This document shows positions 1 through 9,148 of a stretch of DNA of 64,000 bases, piece after piece. This stretch comes from Arthrobacter bussei. Lineage in GTDB: Bacteria > Actinomycetota > Actinomycetes > Actinomycetales > Micrococcaceae. The translations under genes and the position numbers were made by a program. Location of the stretch: positions 930,001 through 994,000 of the forward strand of contig NZ_VJXX01000001.1 in assembly GCF_009377195.2 (NCBI RefSeq), in the 5' to 3' direction. Within the stretch, counting starts at the first letter, position 1; every line of letters begins with the position of its first letter. The notes beneath the pieces are model-generated. The model was not told where the DNA came from, did not search any database, and worked only from the letters and a program-made list of their open reading frames with translations.

Positions 1-722
1 TAGAGGGTGCCTGGCGTGGGAGCCGGCCGGCGCCGCCGGGCGCCCGGTAGCCGGCTCTGCAGCCGGTGGATGCTCAGGTGCGCCTCCGCTGCGGCGACGG
101 CAGCCTCCACGAGGGCCAGCGTGTGGGTGGCCACGGCATCGGAGGTGCCGGTGATGTCGATGACACCGAGCACGGTCCCGGAATCGGGATCATGCAGCGG
201 GACGGCAGTGCAGCTCCACGGATGCACCTGGGGGCTGAAGTGTTCGGCGCCGGCGATCTGCACGCTGCGGCGGAGCGCGAGCGCGGTTCCCGGTGCGCTG
301 GTCCCCACGGTCTCCTCCGACCAGTCCGCGCCGGCCATGAACAGCATGCCCTCGGCCCGACGGCGCAGCTCGCGGTCACCGTCCACCCACAGGAGGCGGC
401 CGTTCTCGTCGCCGACCGCCACGAGCATCCCGGCGTCCAGGCTGGGCTGCACGAGCAGGCGGTCGATCACCGGCATCACTGCCGCGAGGGGGTGTCCCTG
501 CCGGTACGCCTCGAGGTCCTCCTCGGAGCAGAACAGGCGTGCGTGCGCGGTCGAGGGGTTGGGGAGATGGGTGAGGGACCTCAGCCACGACTCCTCGACC
601 AGGCCGCGCAGGTTGCCGTCGACACCGCCGCCCTGCCCCAGGGCCTCATGGGCGGCGAAGGCCCTCCGCTGCAGGATCTCGGAGGAGAGATCCGTGGGGA
701 GCGTGGAACGGGACGGCGACAT
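1..722 (-). CDS. GAF-domain transcriptional regulator, 5' part, runs off left edge
   Basis: The reverse strand is open from an ATG at 722 to the edge of the window (about 240 codons), with GGAG six bases before the start. The product begins MSPSRSTLPTDLSS and carries a GAF domain; the segment with SAPGTALALRRSVQIAGAEHF followed by HPWSCTAVPLHDPDSGTVLG is typical of the GAF-HTH (AcoR-like) regulators common in Arthrobacter, which often sit next to dehydrogenase genes and control alcohol or aldehyde metabolism. The DNA-binding C-terminus expected in such proteins of about 400 residues lies outside the window, unless a stop occurs in the codon cut by the edge (last bases TA). Ligand and target are not visible. 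A 12-bp inverted repeat lies just upstream of the start. Confidence 0.8.
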   Translation of the reverse strand, partial: MSPSRSTLPTDLSSEILQRRAFAAHEALGQGGGVDGNLRGLVEESWLRSLTHLPNPSTAHARLFCSEEDLEAYRQGHPLAAVMPVIDRLLVQPSLDAGMLVAVGDENGRLLWVDGDRELRRRAEGMLFMAGADWSEETVGTSAPGTALALRRSVQIAGAEHFSPQVHPWSCTAVPLHDPDSGTVLGVIDITGTSDAVATHTLALVEAAVAAAEAHLSIHRLQSRLPGARRRRPAPTPGTL

Positions 723-736
723 CGACACTCCGCTTC

Positions 737-771
737 GTGACCTGTCCCCCGTGGGGCGTGGGACAGGTCAC
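737..771 (-). promoter_or_regulatory. 12-bp perfect inverted repeat upstream of the GAF regulator
   Basis: GTGACCTGTCCC (737-748) and GGGACAGGTCAC (760-771) are perfect inverted copies separated by 11 bases. The repeat lies between the stop of the reductase gene and the start of the GAF regulator. There is no T-run, so a classical intrinsic terminator is unlikely. The TGTCCC/GGGACA core resembles the TGT-N-ACA dyads bound by AcoR-type activators, so an autoregulatory operator is a reasonable inference. Confidence 0.55.
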
Positions 772-783
772 AGTGTAGCGGGA

Positions 784-2205
784 CTACTCACCGCGGGAAA
801 TGGCCACCATGTCCTCGCGGGGCACCAGTTTCACGCGCTCCCTGACGACTTCCGCGTTGCCCGACGTGTTGACGAAGTTGGAGCCGAGCTTCATCTCGTG
901 GGCGTCGAGCTTCAGCCACCCGTCCCACGTGGTGTAGCGGACGCCGCGCTCCTCGAGGAGCGTGATGATGGCGTCCTCCGACGGATCCTCGGCGGGCGGC
1001 AGGTTCAGCCGGTCCTCGAGCAGGAAGCCGATCGTCTCGAGGGCATCGCCCTTGGTGTGCCCGATGAGGCCCACGGGCCCGCGCTTGATCCACCCCGTGG
1101 CATAGATGCCGGGTACCGGCGCTCCGCTCTCGTCGATCACGCGGCCGCCCTCGTTGGGGATGACGCCGCGCTTGTCGTCGAAGCCGACCTCGGGCAGCTC
1201 GGAACCGAAGTACCCGATGGCGCGGTAGACGGCCTGCACCGGGTAGTCGATGATCTCGCCGGTGCCGCGGACGTTGCCGTCCCCGGTCAGCTCGGTGCGC
1301 TCGAACCTCATGCCGGCCACCTTCCCGGGCGTCTCCATGGAGTCGTGGATCTCGACCGGAGAGTGCAGGAAGTGGAGGTGCAGCCGCCGGGACGCGCCGG
1401 TCGGCTCGTCCTCGACCAGCCAGTTGGTGAGTGTCTTCACCATCGTCTTGGTCTGGTTGTTGGTGGCGATCTGCTGCTCCGAGCCCGCGTCGAAGTCGAA
1501 GTCCTCGGGGTAGAGGATGATGTCGACGTCGCGCGAGTGCGAGAGTTCGCGCAGTTCCAGGGGCGTGAACTTGACCTGCGCCGGTCCGCGGCGGCCGAAC
1601 ACGTGCACGTCCGTGACAGGCGATGCCTTCAGACCCTGATAGACGTTCTCGGGGATCTCGGTGGAGAGGAGGTCGTCGGCGTGCTTCGACAGGATGCGCG
1701 CGACGTCGAGGGCCACGTTGCCGTTGCCGATGACGGCGATCTCCTTCGCCTCGAGCGGCCAGTCGCGGCTCACGTCAGGGTGTCCGTCGTACCAGGAGAC
1801 GAAGTCCGCACCGCCGAACGAGCCGTCGAGGTCGACCCCGGGGATGGTCAGGTCCGCATCGCGGATGGCGCCGGTGGCGAAGATGACGGCGTCGTAGAAA
1901 CGGCGGAAGTCGGACAGGGTGAGGTCCCTGCCGTAGTTGATGTTGCCGAGGAAGCGGATGTCGCCTCGGTCCAGCACCTTGTGCAGGGCGTTGACGATCC
2001 CCTTGATGCGCGGGTGGTCAGGGGCAACCCCGTAGCGGATCAGACCGTACGGTGCGGGGTACTGGTCGAACAGGTCGATGCTCACTGCGAAGTCGCCGCC
2101 CTGCACCTCGTTCGACTTCGTCAGGATGTCGGCGGCGTAGACGCCTGCCGGACCGGCGCCGATGATCGCGACCCGCAGCGGTCGTGCCGCAGCTGAGGTA
2201 GACAC
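784..2205 (-). CDS. fprA: ferredoxin-NADP(+) reductase, FprA type
   Basis: 473-residue flavoprotein that moves electrons between NADP(H) and ferredoxin, like mycobacterial FprA (about 456 residues). The FAD-binding motif GAGPAG is at residues 16-21, an NADP-binding GNGNVALDVARIL lies in the middle, and the C-terminus has the family motif GWIKRGPVGLIGHTKGDA. The start is the GTG at 2205, preceded by GAAGAAGG; the frame stays open far upstream only because it shadows the opposite-strand transporter gene. A possible -10 (TAGAAT, 2276-2281, reverse strand) would give a leader of about 60 nt. Cytoplasmic; redox partners are not encoded here. Confidence 0.93.
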   Translation of the reverse strand: MSTSAAARPLRVAIIGAGPAGVYAADILTKSNEVQGGDFAVSIDLFDQYPAPYGLIRYGVAPDHPRIKGIVNALHKVLDRGDIRFLGNINYGRDLTLSDFRRFYDAVIFATGAIRDADLTIPGVDLDGSFGGADFVSWYDGHPDVSRDWPLEAKEIAVIGNGNVALDVARILSKHADDLLSTEIPENVYQGLKASPVTDVHVFGRRGPAQVKFTPLELRELSHSRDVDIILYPEDFDFDAGSEQQIATNNQTKTMVKTLTNWLVEDEPTGASRRLHLHFLHSPVEIHDSMETPGKVAGMRFERTELTGDGNVRGTGEIIDYPVQAVYRAIGYFGSELPEVGFDDKRGVIPNEGGRVIDESGAPVPGIYATGWIKRGPVGLIGHTKGDALETIGFLLEDRLNLPPAEDPSEDAIITLLEERGVRYTTWDGWLKLDAHEMKLGSNFVNTSGNAEVVRERVKLVPREDMVAISRGE

Positions 2206-2421
2206 TGAATTGCCTTCTTCCCGATGGAGGAGCTCCTGCTGGATGCCGTGGTGCGGAATAAGCGCACAGTTCCCTATTCTAAATGGCCGTGGCCTGGAGA
2301 GGGTCCATGAGTGGCGCGGATCTCCTCGGGCGAGCACCAGGTCCTCGGCGGACGCCCCCGGATGCAGGGGAATAAAGGCCTGGCGCAACCCGTTGCGGAC
2401 CTCGTGAGCGGAACAGGTGCT

Positions 2422-3363
2422 GTGAGCGGTCGTCAGCCGAGGAGCGAGAACTCCGTCGGCATCCTCTTCGGTATCGGTGCCTACGGCCTGTGGGGCCTCC
2501 TTCCGCTCTACTTCCTGATCCTCGCGCCCGCCGGTCCCATCGAGATCGTCGCCAACCGCGTGCTGTGGTCCCTGATCTTCTGCGCCCTCCTGCTCACGGC
2601 GCTGCGCTCCTGGCGCCCGGTCCTCACTGCGCTCCGCACGCCGCAGATCTCGGGTACGCTCGCGGTCGCTGCGCTCCTGATCGCCGTGAACTGGTTCGTC
2701 TACACCTACGGCGTCACCTCCGGGCAGGCCATCGAAGCCTCGCTCGGCTACTTCATCAACCCGATCGTGTCGGTGCTCCTGGGCGTCTTCGTGCTGCGGG
2801 AGAAGCTCAGGCCCCTGCAGTGGACCGCCATCGGCATGGGCGTCCTGGCCGTGGTGGTGCTGGCGATCGGATACGGCTCGGTGCCCTGGATCGCCCTCAC
2901 CCTCGCCTTCTCCTTCGGCCTCTACGGATTCATGAAGAAGCGTGTGGGGTCCCGCGTGGACGCGGTCTCGAGCCTGAGCATCGAGACCCTGGTCCTCACA
3001 CCCATCGCTGCCGGCGTCATGCTGTGGCTCGCCTCGAGGGGGGAGGCCACCCTGCTCACCGAGGGTGCCGGCCACCTCTGGATCATGGCGGCCTCCGGTG
3101 TGATCACCGCGGTACCGCTGATCTTCTTCGGTGCAGCAGCGCGTCGGCTTCCGCTCACGACCATCGGCCTCCTGCAGTACCTGGCGCCCGTGCTGCAGTT
3201 CCTGCTGGCACTGCTGGTGCTGCACGAGGAGATGCCCTTCGAACGCTGGGTCGGTTTCAGCCTCGTCTGGGTGGGGCTCATCCTGCTGACCATCGACATG
3301 CTCCGCACCGTGCGGCGGCAGCCCAGGCCTGCCAGGGTGCCGGAACCGGCGACGGCGTCCTGA
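2422..3363 (+). CDS. rarD: EamA-family transporter RarD
   Basis: 313-residue membrane protein with ten predicted helices, built as two EamA halves. The start region SVGILFGIGAYGLWGLLPLYF and the YTYGVTSGQAIEASLGYFINPIVSVLLG stretch are characteristic of RarD, whose substrate is not firmly known (named after a chloramphenicol-sensitivity phenotype in Pseudomonas). The GTG at 2422 was chosen because it gives the usual short N-terminus; GTG 2404 in the same frame is an alternative and neither has a strong ribosome binding site. It diverges from fprA across a 216-bp spacer. Confidence 0.9.
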   Translation: MSGRQPRSENSVGILFGIGAYGLWGLLPLYFLILAPAGPIEIVANRVLWSLIFCALLLTALRSWRPVLTALRTPQISGTLAVAALLIAVNWFVYTYGVTSGQAIEASLGYFINPIVSVLLGVFVLREKLRPLQWTAIGMGVLAVVVLAIGYGSVPWIALTLAFSFGLYGFMKKRVGSRVDAVSSLSIETLVLTPIAAGVMLWLASRGEATLLTEGAGHLWIMAASGVITAVPLIFFGAAARRLPLTTIGLLQYLAPVLQFLLALLVLHEEMPFERWVGFSLVWVGLILLTIDMLRTVRRQPRPARVPEPATAS

Positions 3364-3396
3364 CACCCCCCGCCGCCCGTTCCGGCCTGCCCGTCC

Positions 3397-3966
3397 TCAT
3401 CCGGAACCCTCCGGCGAGACACCAGGCCGACGACGATCGCGGCTACCCCTCGAGCTGACGTCACTGCCGGACGTGCCGGTGACCGGAACGGGGAGCTCTG
3501 CCGTGAGGTAGGCATCGTTGAAGCGGGACAGCAGGCCTGCGAGCTCGACGACGTCGGCCGGTTCCCACCCTTCGAGCTGACGGCGGAAGGACCGCCGCCG
3601 CACGGCACGAGCCGCGTCGACGCGCCGCACACCCTCGGCGGTCAGCCTGACCGGGCGGGACCGTTCGTCGTCGACCGGCGCACTCCGCTCCACGAGCCCG
3701 AGCCGCACGAGCACCGCGACGTGACCGCTCACGGCCGGCAGGCTCATGCCCAGCACCGCGGCCAGATCGGTGACACGGCAGGGGCCGAGTGTCCTGGACG
3801 CCGAGAGCACGCTGTAGGCCGCGGGCTCCATCGCCGGGTCGATCCCCCGCGCCAGCGACCAGCAGACGAGCTGCTCGCTGCGGCACATCGTCGCCGCCCT
3901 CTCCTGGACGCCGTCGAGCACGGAGTCCCGCGACCCCGGGACCGTCGGATCCACGCCTCCATCCAT
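3397..3966 (-). CDS. MarR-family transcriptional regulator
   Basis: 189-residue protein with a winged helix-turn-helix core at about residues 45-115 (SRTLGPCRVTDLAAVLGMSLPAVSGHVAVLVRLGLVERS followed by the wing DDERSRPVRLTAEG). This fits MarR dimers that repress nearby genes and release DNA on ligand binding. The first 30 residues and the Arg/Ser-rich tail are atypical, so the real start may be a later codon. It faces rarD (convergent, 33-bp gap), so it probably does not control rarD; its target may be itself or a distant gene. Confidence 0.82.
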   Translation of the reverse strand: MDGGVDPTVPGSRDSVLDGVQERAATMCRSEQLVCWSLARGIDPAMEPAAYSVLSASRTLGPCRVTDLAAVLGMSLPAVSGHVAVLVRLGLVERSAPVDDERSRPVRLTAEGVRRVDAARAVRRRSFRRQLEGWEPADVVELAGLLSRFNDAYLTAELPVPVTGTSGSDVSSRGSRDRRRPGVSPEGSG

Positions 3967-4222
3967 GGCCGAATCCTAGGCAGCGGCCGCGCGCGGCGGA
4001 ATGCCCCGGGCGAGCATTACCCCGGATGACTCACTCCGACCGTCCTGCTCCGATACAGCACAGCGCGGCAGCGGGGCGGCCGATCCTTCCCGGCGGGGAC
4101 GGACGCCCGCGACCTCGGGCGGGACAACTCGCCCGTACGCCGGGGCCGGACTGCCTCAATTCAGCGGGGAGGACGGTCCGGTCGCGCCGGTACCGATGCC
4201 CGCGCCCTGCCGGACGAGGTGG

Positions 4223-5065
4223 TCAGCGCGGAGTGCGCACCCAGTCGCGCGGCACGACGACCATGGGCACCGGCAGCGCCCGCAGCATCTTGTTGGCCGT
4301 CGCGCCGAGGAAGATCTGCCGGTGCTGGGCAAGGCGGCTCGAACCGACGATGACCAGCTCCCCCGGATCCCACTCGATGCCGTCGATGGCCTGCTCGATC
4401 GTGCGGCCGTGCGCCACGATGATCGACGTCTCGTGCCCGTCCGGCAACTGCCCGACGGCGCGCGCCAGGACCGAGTGGGCATGCTGGTGCGCCTGGTTGA
4501 TGGCCTCACCCGAATCGGACGACTCCTGGACGTCGAGGGCCACGAGGGAGACGAGCCTGAGCGGGAGTCCCCGGCGCGCGGCCGACTCGATGGCGACGTC
4601 GATGGCGCCCTCCGCTCCCGGACGGTCACCGACCGCGCACGTCATGCGGGTGAAGGTGGCCCGGTGCCTGTACCCGCGCGGGGCCAGCGCCACGGGGACC
4701 TTCGAACTGTGGAGCACCGCGTTCGCGACGCTGCCCACGGTGAACCGCCGGAGGAGTCCGTTGCTGGAAGCGCCGATGACGATCAACCCGGCGTCGACGT
4801 CGTCCGCCGCCTCGAGGAGGCCCTGCGCGAAGGAATCCGCGAGGCGCACGCGCGTGGTGACCTCGACGCCGTCGGGCACGCTGTCCTTCGCACGGTCCAG
4901 CGCCTCCTGTGCCCGGCGCCCCCCGGGAGCGGAACTGCCGTCCTGCGGCCAGTCGAGCACTGTCACGAGGTCGATGCCCGCCGACTGCGTCAGGGCCAGC
5001 GAGGTGGCCAGTTCGAGGGCGTCCTGCCCGCGGTCATTCTCGGTGTAGCCAACGACGTAGCGCAC
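4223..5065 (-). CDS. tandem universal stress protein
   Basis: 280-residue protein made of two UspA domains (about residues 1-140 and 145-280). Each domain ends with the ATP-binding pattern of this family: VIGASSNGLLRRFTVGSVAN in the first and VIVGSSRLAQHRQIFLGATANK in the second. Start GTG at 5065 follows GAGGAGA at good spacing; earlier in-frame codons add no homology. Soluble. It lies just downstream of the amino acid permease gene (same strand, 125-bp gap) and is closely related to the USP at 6711-7604, so it looks like a duplicate belonging to the same locus. Role in polyamine or amino acid stress is inferred from position only. Confidence 0.88.
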   Translation of the reverse strand: MRYVVGYTENDRGQDALELATSLALTQSAGIDLVTVLDWPQDGSSAPGGRRAQEALDRAKDSVPDGVEVTTRVRLADSFAQGLLEAADDVDAGLIVIGASSNGLLRRFTVGSVANAVLHSSKVPVALAPRGYRHRATFTRMTCAVGDRPGAEGAIDVAIESAARRGLPLRLVSLVALDVQESSDSGEAINQAHQHAHSVLARAVGQLPDGHETSIIVAHGRTIEQAIDGIEWDPGELVIVGSSRLAQHRQIFLGATANKMLRALPVPMVVVPRDWVRTPR

Positions 5066-5190
5066 GGCGGGGTCTCCTCGGTGTGTACGGTGCGGGGGCG
5101 GCGCGGACGGCAGGCGCCGCACCGGATCGGTTCACTCTAGCGCAGCGCCTGCCGGGTGGCCGGGCGCCTCCCGAAGGACGCCCACCACTG

Positions 5191-6714
5191 CTACTCCTCC
5201 CGGGTCGCAGCGCCCTGGACCAGTACCTCCTGGCGGAAGAACGCCGGGTTGATCCGCGACCACACGAGCATCAGGACGGCGCCGAGGAGGATCACGCCGA
5301 TGCCCAGGATGAACACCATCCCGATCCCGAAGAGCTCCGACCCGGAGCCGTAGGCGGGATCCATGGAGTCCACGGCCGTCTTGACGAACATGACCAGCAG
5401 GATCACGCCGCCGAGCAGCGGGGCCAGGAAGCGGAAGAGCACGTTGCGTGCGCTCGAGAACGCCTGGGCCCGGAAGTACCAGACGCAGGCCAGCGCCGTG
5501 ATGCCGTAGTAGAAGCAGATCATCAGGCCGAGGGCGGTGATGGTGTCCCAGAGCGCGTTCTCGGACACGAGCCGGGTGAACACGTAGAAGCCGGCGGCGG
5601 CGACGGCGGCAGCCACCGTGGCGTAGCTCGGTGACTTGTGGGCCGGACTGATGCGTCCGTAGCCCTTCGGCAGGGCCTTGTAGTGGCCCATGGCGAGCAG
5701 AGTGCGCGCCGGGGAGACGAAGGTGGACTGCAGGGAGGCGGCCGAGGAGCTGAGGACGGCCATGGACATCAGGATGGCGAACGGCCCCATCACCGGCCCG
5801 GCCAGCGTGGCGAAGATGCTCTCCTGGTTGTCGGGATTGCCGGCTCCCAGCTCGCCGTCGCCCACGCCCGCGAAGGCGAGGGTGGCGAGGGCGACCGTGA
5901 GGTAGATGACCACGATCACGACGACGGTGAGGGCGCCGGCGCGTCCTGGCGTCTTCTTCGGGTTGGTGGTCTCCTCGTTCATGGTCAGCGTCACGTCCCA
6001 GCCCCAGTAGATGAAGATGGAGAGCGAGACACCCGCGGCGAAGGCCGAGAAGGACCCGACGGCGAACGGGTTGAACCACTCGGCGCTGATGCTCGTCGCG
6101 TCGAACGCCGTGCCGTTGGCCACGTGGACGAAGGCCGCGATGGCGAACCAGGCCAGGACCACGAGCTGGAACGTGACGAGGACGTACTGGACGGTCTTGG
6201 TGGCCTCCATGCCCCGGTAGGAGACGTAGCAGGCGAGCGCGATGAACACGAGCGTCGTCGCGATGTTCACCGGGAGGTCCAGGGTCAGCGCGGCGATCGA
6301 GGGGTCGTTGAGGAGCTGCGAGAGCATCAGGTAGAAGAAGTCCACGGCGACGGCCGCGAGGTTGGAGAGCACGATCACGGTGGCCGCGATCAGTCCCCAG
6401 CCTCCCATCCAGCCCACCCAGGGACCGAAGGCGCGGGTGGCCCACGTGAAGGAGGTGCCGGAGTCCGGCATGGCGCTGTTCAGCTCCCGGTAGCCGAGTG
6501 CCACGAGCAGCATCGGGATGAACCCGACCAGGAAGATGGCCGGCAGGTTCACGCCGACCTCGGCGACGGTGGGACCGAGTGCCGCCGTGAGCGTGTAGGC
6601 GGGTGCCACGCAGGACACCCCGATGACCACGGCGCCCAGCAGGCCCACCGTGCCCGAGTCGAGGCCCTTCCTGCTGAGCCCGGTTCCCCTTTGTGTTGTC
6701 TCGTCGATACTCAT
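5191..6714 (-). CDS. APC-family amino acid/polyamine permease
   Basis: 507-residue transporter with about 12 hydrophobic helices; the opening GLLGAVVIGVSCVAPAYTLTAALGPTVAEVG matches the first helix of the amino acid-polyamine-organocation family. Its start overlaps the stop of the upstream stress-protein gene by four bases (ATGA), implying translational coupling in an operon putrescine oxidase - USP - permease. From this context the probable substrate is putrescine or a related amine, but the sequence alone does not fix it. Proton-coupled uptake at the cytoplasmic membrane is the family's usual mode. Confidence 0.9.
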   Translation of the reverse strand: MSIDETTQRGTGLSRKGLDSGTVGLLGAVVIGVSCVAPAYTLTAALGPTVAEVGVNLPAIFLVGFIPMLLVALGYRELNSAMPDSGTSFTWATRAFGPWVGWMGGWGLIAATVIVLSNLAAVAVDFFYLMLSQLLNDPSIAALTLDLPVNIATTLVFIALACYVSYRGMEATKTVQYVLVTFQLVVLAWFAIAAFVHVANGTAFDATSISAEWFNPFAVGSFSAFAAGVSLSIFIYWGWDVTLTMNEETTNPKKTPGRAGALTVVVIVVIYLTVALATLAFAGVGDGELGAGNPDNQESIFATLAGPVMGPFAILMSMAVLSSSAASLQSTFVSPARTLLAMGHYKALPKGYGRISPAHKSPSYATVAAAVAAAGFYVFTRLVSENALWDTITALGLMICFYYGITALACVWYFRAQAFSSARNVLFRFLAPLLGGVILLVMFVKTAVDSMDPAYGSGSELFGIGMVFILGIGVILLGAVLMLVWSRINPAFFRQEVLVQGAATREE

Positions 6715-7604
6715 GCATCCGCCTCTGTGGATAAGGTGCCCGGGCCGGAGGTGGTGCCGGGCGTTGCATACGTACGCGGGACGACGACCATGGGGATGGT
6801 CAGCGTACGCAGGATCTTGTTGGCCGTGGATCCGAGGAAGAGGCGCATGTGCTGCGCGAGGCGGCTCGAGCCGACCAGCAGCACCTCCCCCTCGTCCCAG
6901 GCCATCGCCTCGACGGCCTCCTCGATGGAGGACCCGAGCGCCGTCTCGACGCTCACCCGGCCACCGGCCGCGAGCGACGACGCCGCCTCCGCGAGCCGCC
7001 GGTTCGCCTCGTCCTCGGCGCCCGCGGCATCGGGTTGCCCGGAGTCGAGGGCCACCAGGGACACGAGGCGGAGCGGAAGGCCACGGCGTTCCACGGAGGA
7101 CACGGCGACGGAGATGACGTCGTCGGCCCCTGCACGCCGACCGACGGCGCAGGTCAGGCGTGTCACGGGCTCGGTGCGGCGGTAGCCCCTCGGCGCGAGC
7201 GCGACCGGGACCGGCGCGGCGTGCAGGAGACCGCGCGCCACGTTGCCCACGCTGAACCGGGCGGCCAGGCCCCGGGAGCTCGCACCGATCACGATCAGTG
7301 ACGCCTCGGTGTCCTCGGCGGCGCGGATGAGTCCTTCGGCATTGGACTCGGCCCGGATGACGACGCCGCGGGCCGTCACGTCGTCGGGGACCAGGGCCAG
7401 CCCCTGGTCCATCCACTCGCGCATCTGCTCCGAGAGCAGGGTGTCGAAGCCCTGGTCCGGCGGGTACGTCCCCGCGTAGACGGAGTGCTCGGGCGTGACG
7501 AGGACGAGGTCCAGGTCGGCGTCCTGCCGCCGGGCGAGCGCGACCGCGAGGCAGACGGCGTCGTGCCCGCGCTCGTCGGCGGTGTAGCCGACGATGTAGC
7601 GCAT
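6711..7604 (-). CDS. tandem universal stress protein coupled to permease
   Basis: 297-residue protein beginning MRYIVGYTADERGHDA with two UspA domains; the nucleotide-binding stretches are VIGASSRGLAARFSVGNVAR and VLLVGSSRLAQHMRLFLGSTANK. It is similar to the USP at 4223-5065 along its length (both start RY(V/I)VGYT and share the LAPRGYR segment). It sits two bases after the putrescine oxidase stop and overlaps the permease start by four bases, so the three are likely made from one transcript. Stand-alone USPs next to transporters sometimes regulate them by binding ATP or AMP; that role is inference here. Confidence 0.9.
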   Translation of the reverse strand: MRYIVGYTADERGHDAVCLAVALARRQDADLDLVLVTPEHSVYAGTYPPDQGFDTLLSEQMREWMDQGLALVPDDVTARGVVIRAESNAEGLIRAAEDTEASLIVIGASSRGLAARFSVGNVARGLLHAAPVPVALAPRGYRRTEPVTRLTCAVGRRAGADDVISVAVSSVERRGLPLRLVSLVALDSGQPDAAGAEDEANRRLAEAASSLAAGGRVSVETALGSSIEEAVEAMAWDEGEVLLVGSSRLAQHMRLFLGSTANKILRTLTIPMVVVPRTYATPGTTSGPGTLSTEADA

Positions 7605-7606
7605 GC

Positions 7607-9010
7607 TCAGGCCCCCTGCGCGGTGCCGGTGGACTGCAGGCCGGAGGACAGCTCGAGGTGGATCGCGGTCGCGGTCCGCTGACCCATGCGGATGGCCCCG
7701 TCCACGTGCTGGTAGCCCTCCGCCGCGATGTCCGAGCAGGACCAGTGGATGGGACCGACGGGCGTGCGCTGGTCCCGGCCGTAGCGGTGGAGCCCACCGA
7801 GGTCGTAGCTGGAGGCGTACGCTCCGCGCGTCCATTCCTCGGACGCCCAGTCGGACTCGTAGTACACCTCGGGCTCCAGCGCCTGCGGCCCGAGGAATCC
7901 GGCGATCGAGGACAGGATGCGCTCGCGCCGCTCGTGCGGGGGGAGCTCGAACATCGCGTCCGCCTTCTCGTCGGAGATGAATCCGACGAGCGTGCCGCGG
8001 GGGTCCTCGTGGTTGGAGTTGTCGTAGACCTCCTGCACGATCGACCCGGCGCTGAAGCCGGTGCCGGAGAGCCCCTCCTCGCGCCAGAACGGGGTGGTAT
8101 AGACGGCGTGCACCTTGATGACCAGGCCGAGCGACTGGTGCTGGTGCATCTGGTGCTGGCGGCGCGGCAGCGGCGGCTCGTAGCTGATGCGCGAGTACAG
8201 GTTGGGTGGGACGGCGACGACGGCGTAGCGCGCGTGCACCGTCGTCGTGTCCGAGACCACCGTGACGCCGTCGACCCCGTCGATGCCGCTCCAGCGCAGG
8301 GTCCGCACGGGGCTCGAGAGGATCACGTCCTCCCCGAGGTCCGCCGCCATACGCTCCGAGACGGACTGCATGCCGCCCACCACCCGCCGGTCGAGGATGA
8401 AGTCCTCGTCCACCAGGTTGGAGAACGACCCCGCGGTCGCGGCCATGAGGATGGCCTGCAGTGTCGAGAAGGAGTGCGCGGGTTTGGTGAGCATGCCACC
8501 GGCGATGAAGAGGCCGATGTTGTCGCATGCCTCCTCGTCGTCGGACTGCTGCCGGAGCCAGTGGTGGAACGAGATGGTGTCCAGTGCACGCGCGTCCGGG
8601 TGGTTCCACGGCGCCTCCGGACCGGCCTCCGCCACGAGGCGGTCGAGGAGGTCGATCAGCCGCTGCATCTCCTCCCCCGTGTACTCGTCCACGGGGAACA
8701 TCTCCCCGGAGTAGCGGACGGGCGCGCCGTCGGGCCCGATGTAGACGGAGTCACCGTCCCTGTACCGGGGGAAGGTCGACATCCCGAGCTCGTCGAGGAG
8801 CCCGATCAGGGCGGTCTGGTCGGGGGAGACCCACTGGCCACCCACCTCCAGCACCGCGCCCTCCACGATGTCGGTATGGGTCCGGCCTCCCACACGGTCC
8901 CTCGCTTCGAGGACGGCGACGCTGTGGCCGGCCTTCCTCAGCTCCCGTGCCGCGGTCAGGCCGGAGGGGCCTGCCCCGATGATGACGACGTCGCGCTCGA
9001 TGGTCTGCAT
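7607..9010 (-). CDS. puo: putrescine oxidase (flavin monoamine oxidase family)
   Basis: 467-residue FAD enzyme that oxidises putrescine to 4-aminobutanal, ammonia and hydrogen peroxide. The dinucleotide motif GAGPSG is at residues 12-17, followed by VLEARDRVGGRTHTD; the C-terminal FAD motif is YQHVDGAIRMGQRTATAIH. Overall it matches the putrescine oxidases of Kocuria and Rhodococcus (around 450-480 residues). Start ATG 9010 follows GGGAGGATCAC. It is first gene of puo-USP-permease and is divergent from a TetR regulator; a 6-bp-arm inverted repeat in the shared promoter is a likely operator. Other primary amines as substrates cannot be excluded. Confidence 0.9.
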   Translation of the reverse strand: MQTIERDVVIIGAGPSGLTAARELRKAGHSVAVLEARDRVGGRTHTDIVEGAVLEVGGQWVSPDQTALIGLLDELGMSTFPRYRDGDSVYIGPDGAPVRYSGEMFPVDEYTGEEMQRLIDLLDRLVAEAGPEAPWNHPDARALDTISFHHWLRQQSDDEEACDNIGLFIAGGMLTKPAHSFSTLQAILMAATAGSFSNLVDEDFILDRRVVGGMQSVSERMAADLGEDVILSSPVRTLRWSGIDGVDGVTVVSDTTTVHARYAVVAVPPNLYSRISYEPPLPRRQHQMHQHQSLGLVIKVHAVYTTPFWREEGLSGTGFSAGSIVQEVYDNSNHEDPRGTLVGFISDEKADAMFELPPHERRERILSSIAGFLGPQALEPEVYYESDWASEEWTRGAYASSYDLGGLHRYGRDQRTPVGPIHWSCSDIAAEGYQHVDGAIRMGQRTATAIHLELSSGLQSTGTAQGA

Positions 9011-9045
9011 GTGATCCTCCCGGCCCTGCATGACGCGGGCCACAA

Positions 9046-9062
9046 AATGAACGGCATTCATT
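9046..9062. promoter_or_regulatory. inverted repeat, likely TetR operator in puo/tetR divergent promoter
   Basis: AATGAA (9046-9051) and TTCATT (9057-9062) are perfect inverted arms around CGGCA. A TATAGT hexamer on the reverse strand (9073-9078) could be the puo -10 box, which would place the dyad at about +4 to +20 of the puo transcript, a repressing position. The divergent TetR gene is the natural candidate to bind it. Confidence 0.5.
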
Positions 9063-9148
9063 ATTCCGCACTACTATAGCCAGAGGTCGCCCTCGAGGGA
9101 AGGGAGCGGGCCTAGAGTTAATCAGGACGCAACACGAAGGCAGGAGCC

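Noticed and set aside
749-771. Hairpin after fprA as an intrinsic terminator
   Set aside because: No T-rich tail on the fprA strand; better explained as an operator.
7-2196. 729-codon forward frame opposite fprA and the GAF gene
   Set aside because: Antisense shadow produced by GC-rich codons; Val/Asp/Glu-rich with no recognisable domain.
784-3366. 860-codon reverse-strand open frame across fprA and rarD
   Set aside because: Only the part from 2205 downward resembles a protein; the rest mirrors rarD on the other strand and is low-complexity, Glu/Gly/Arg-rich.
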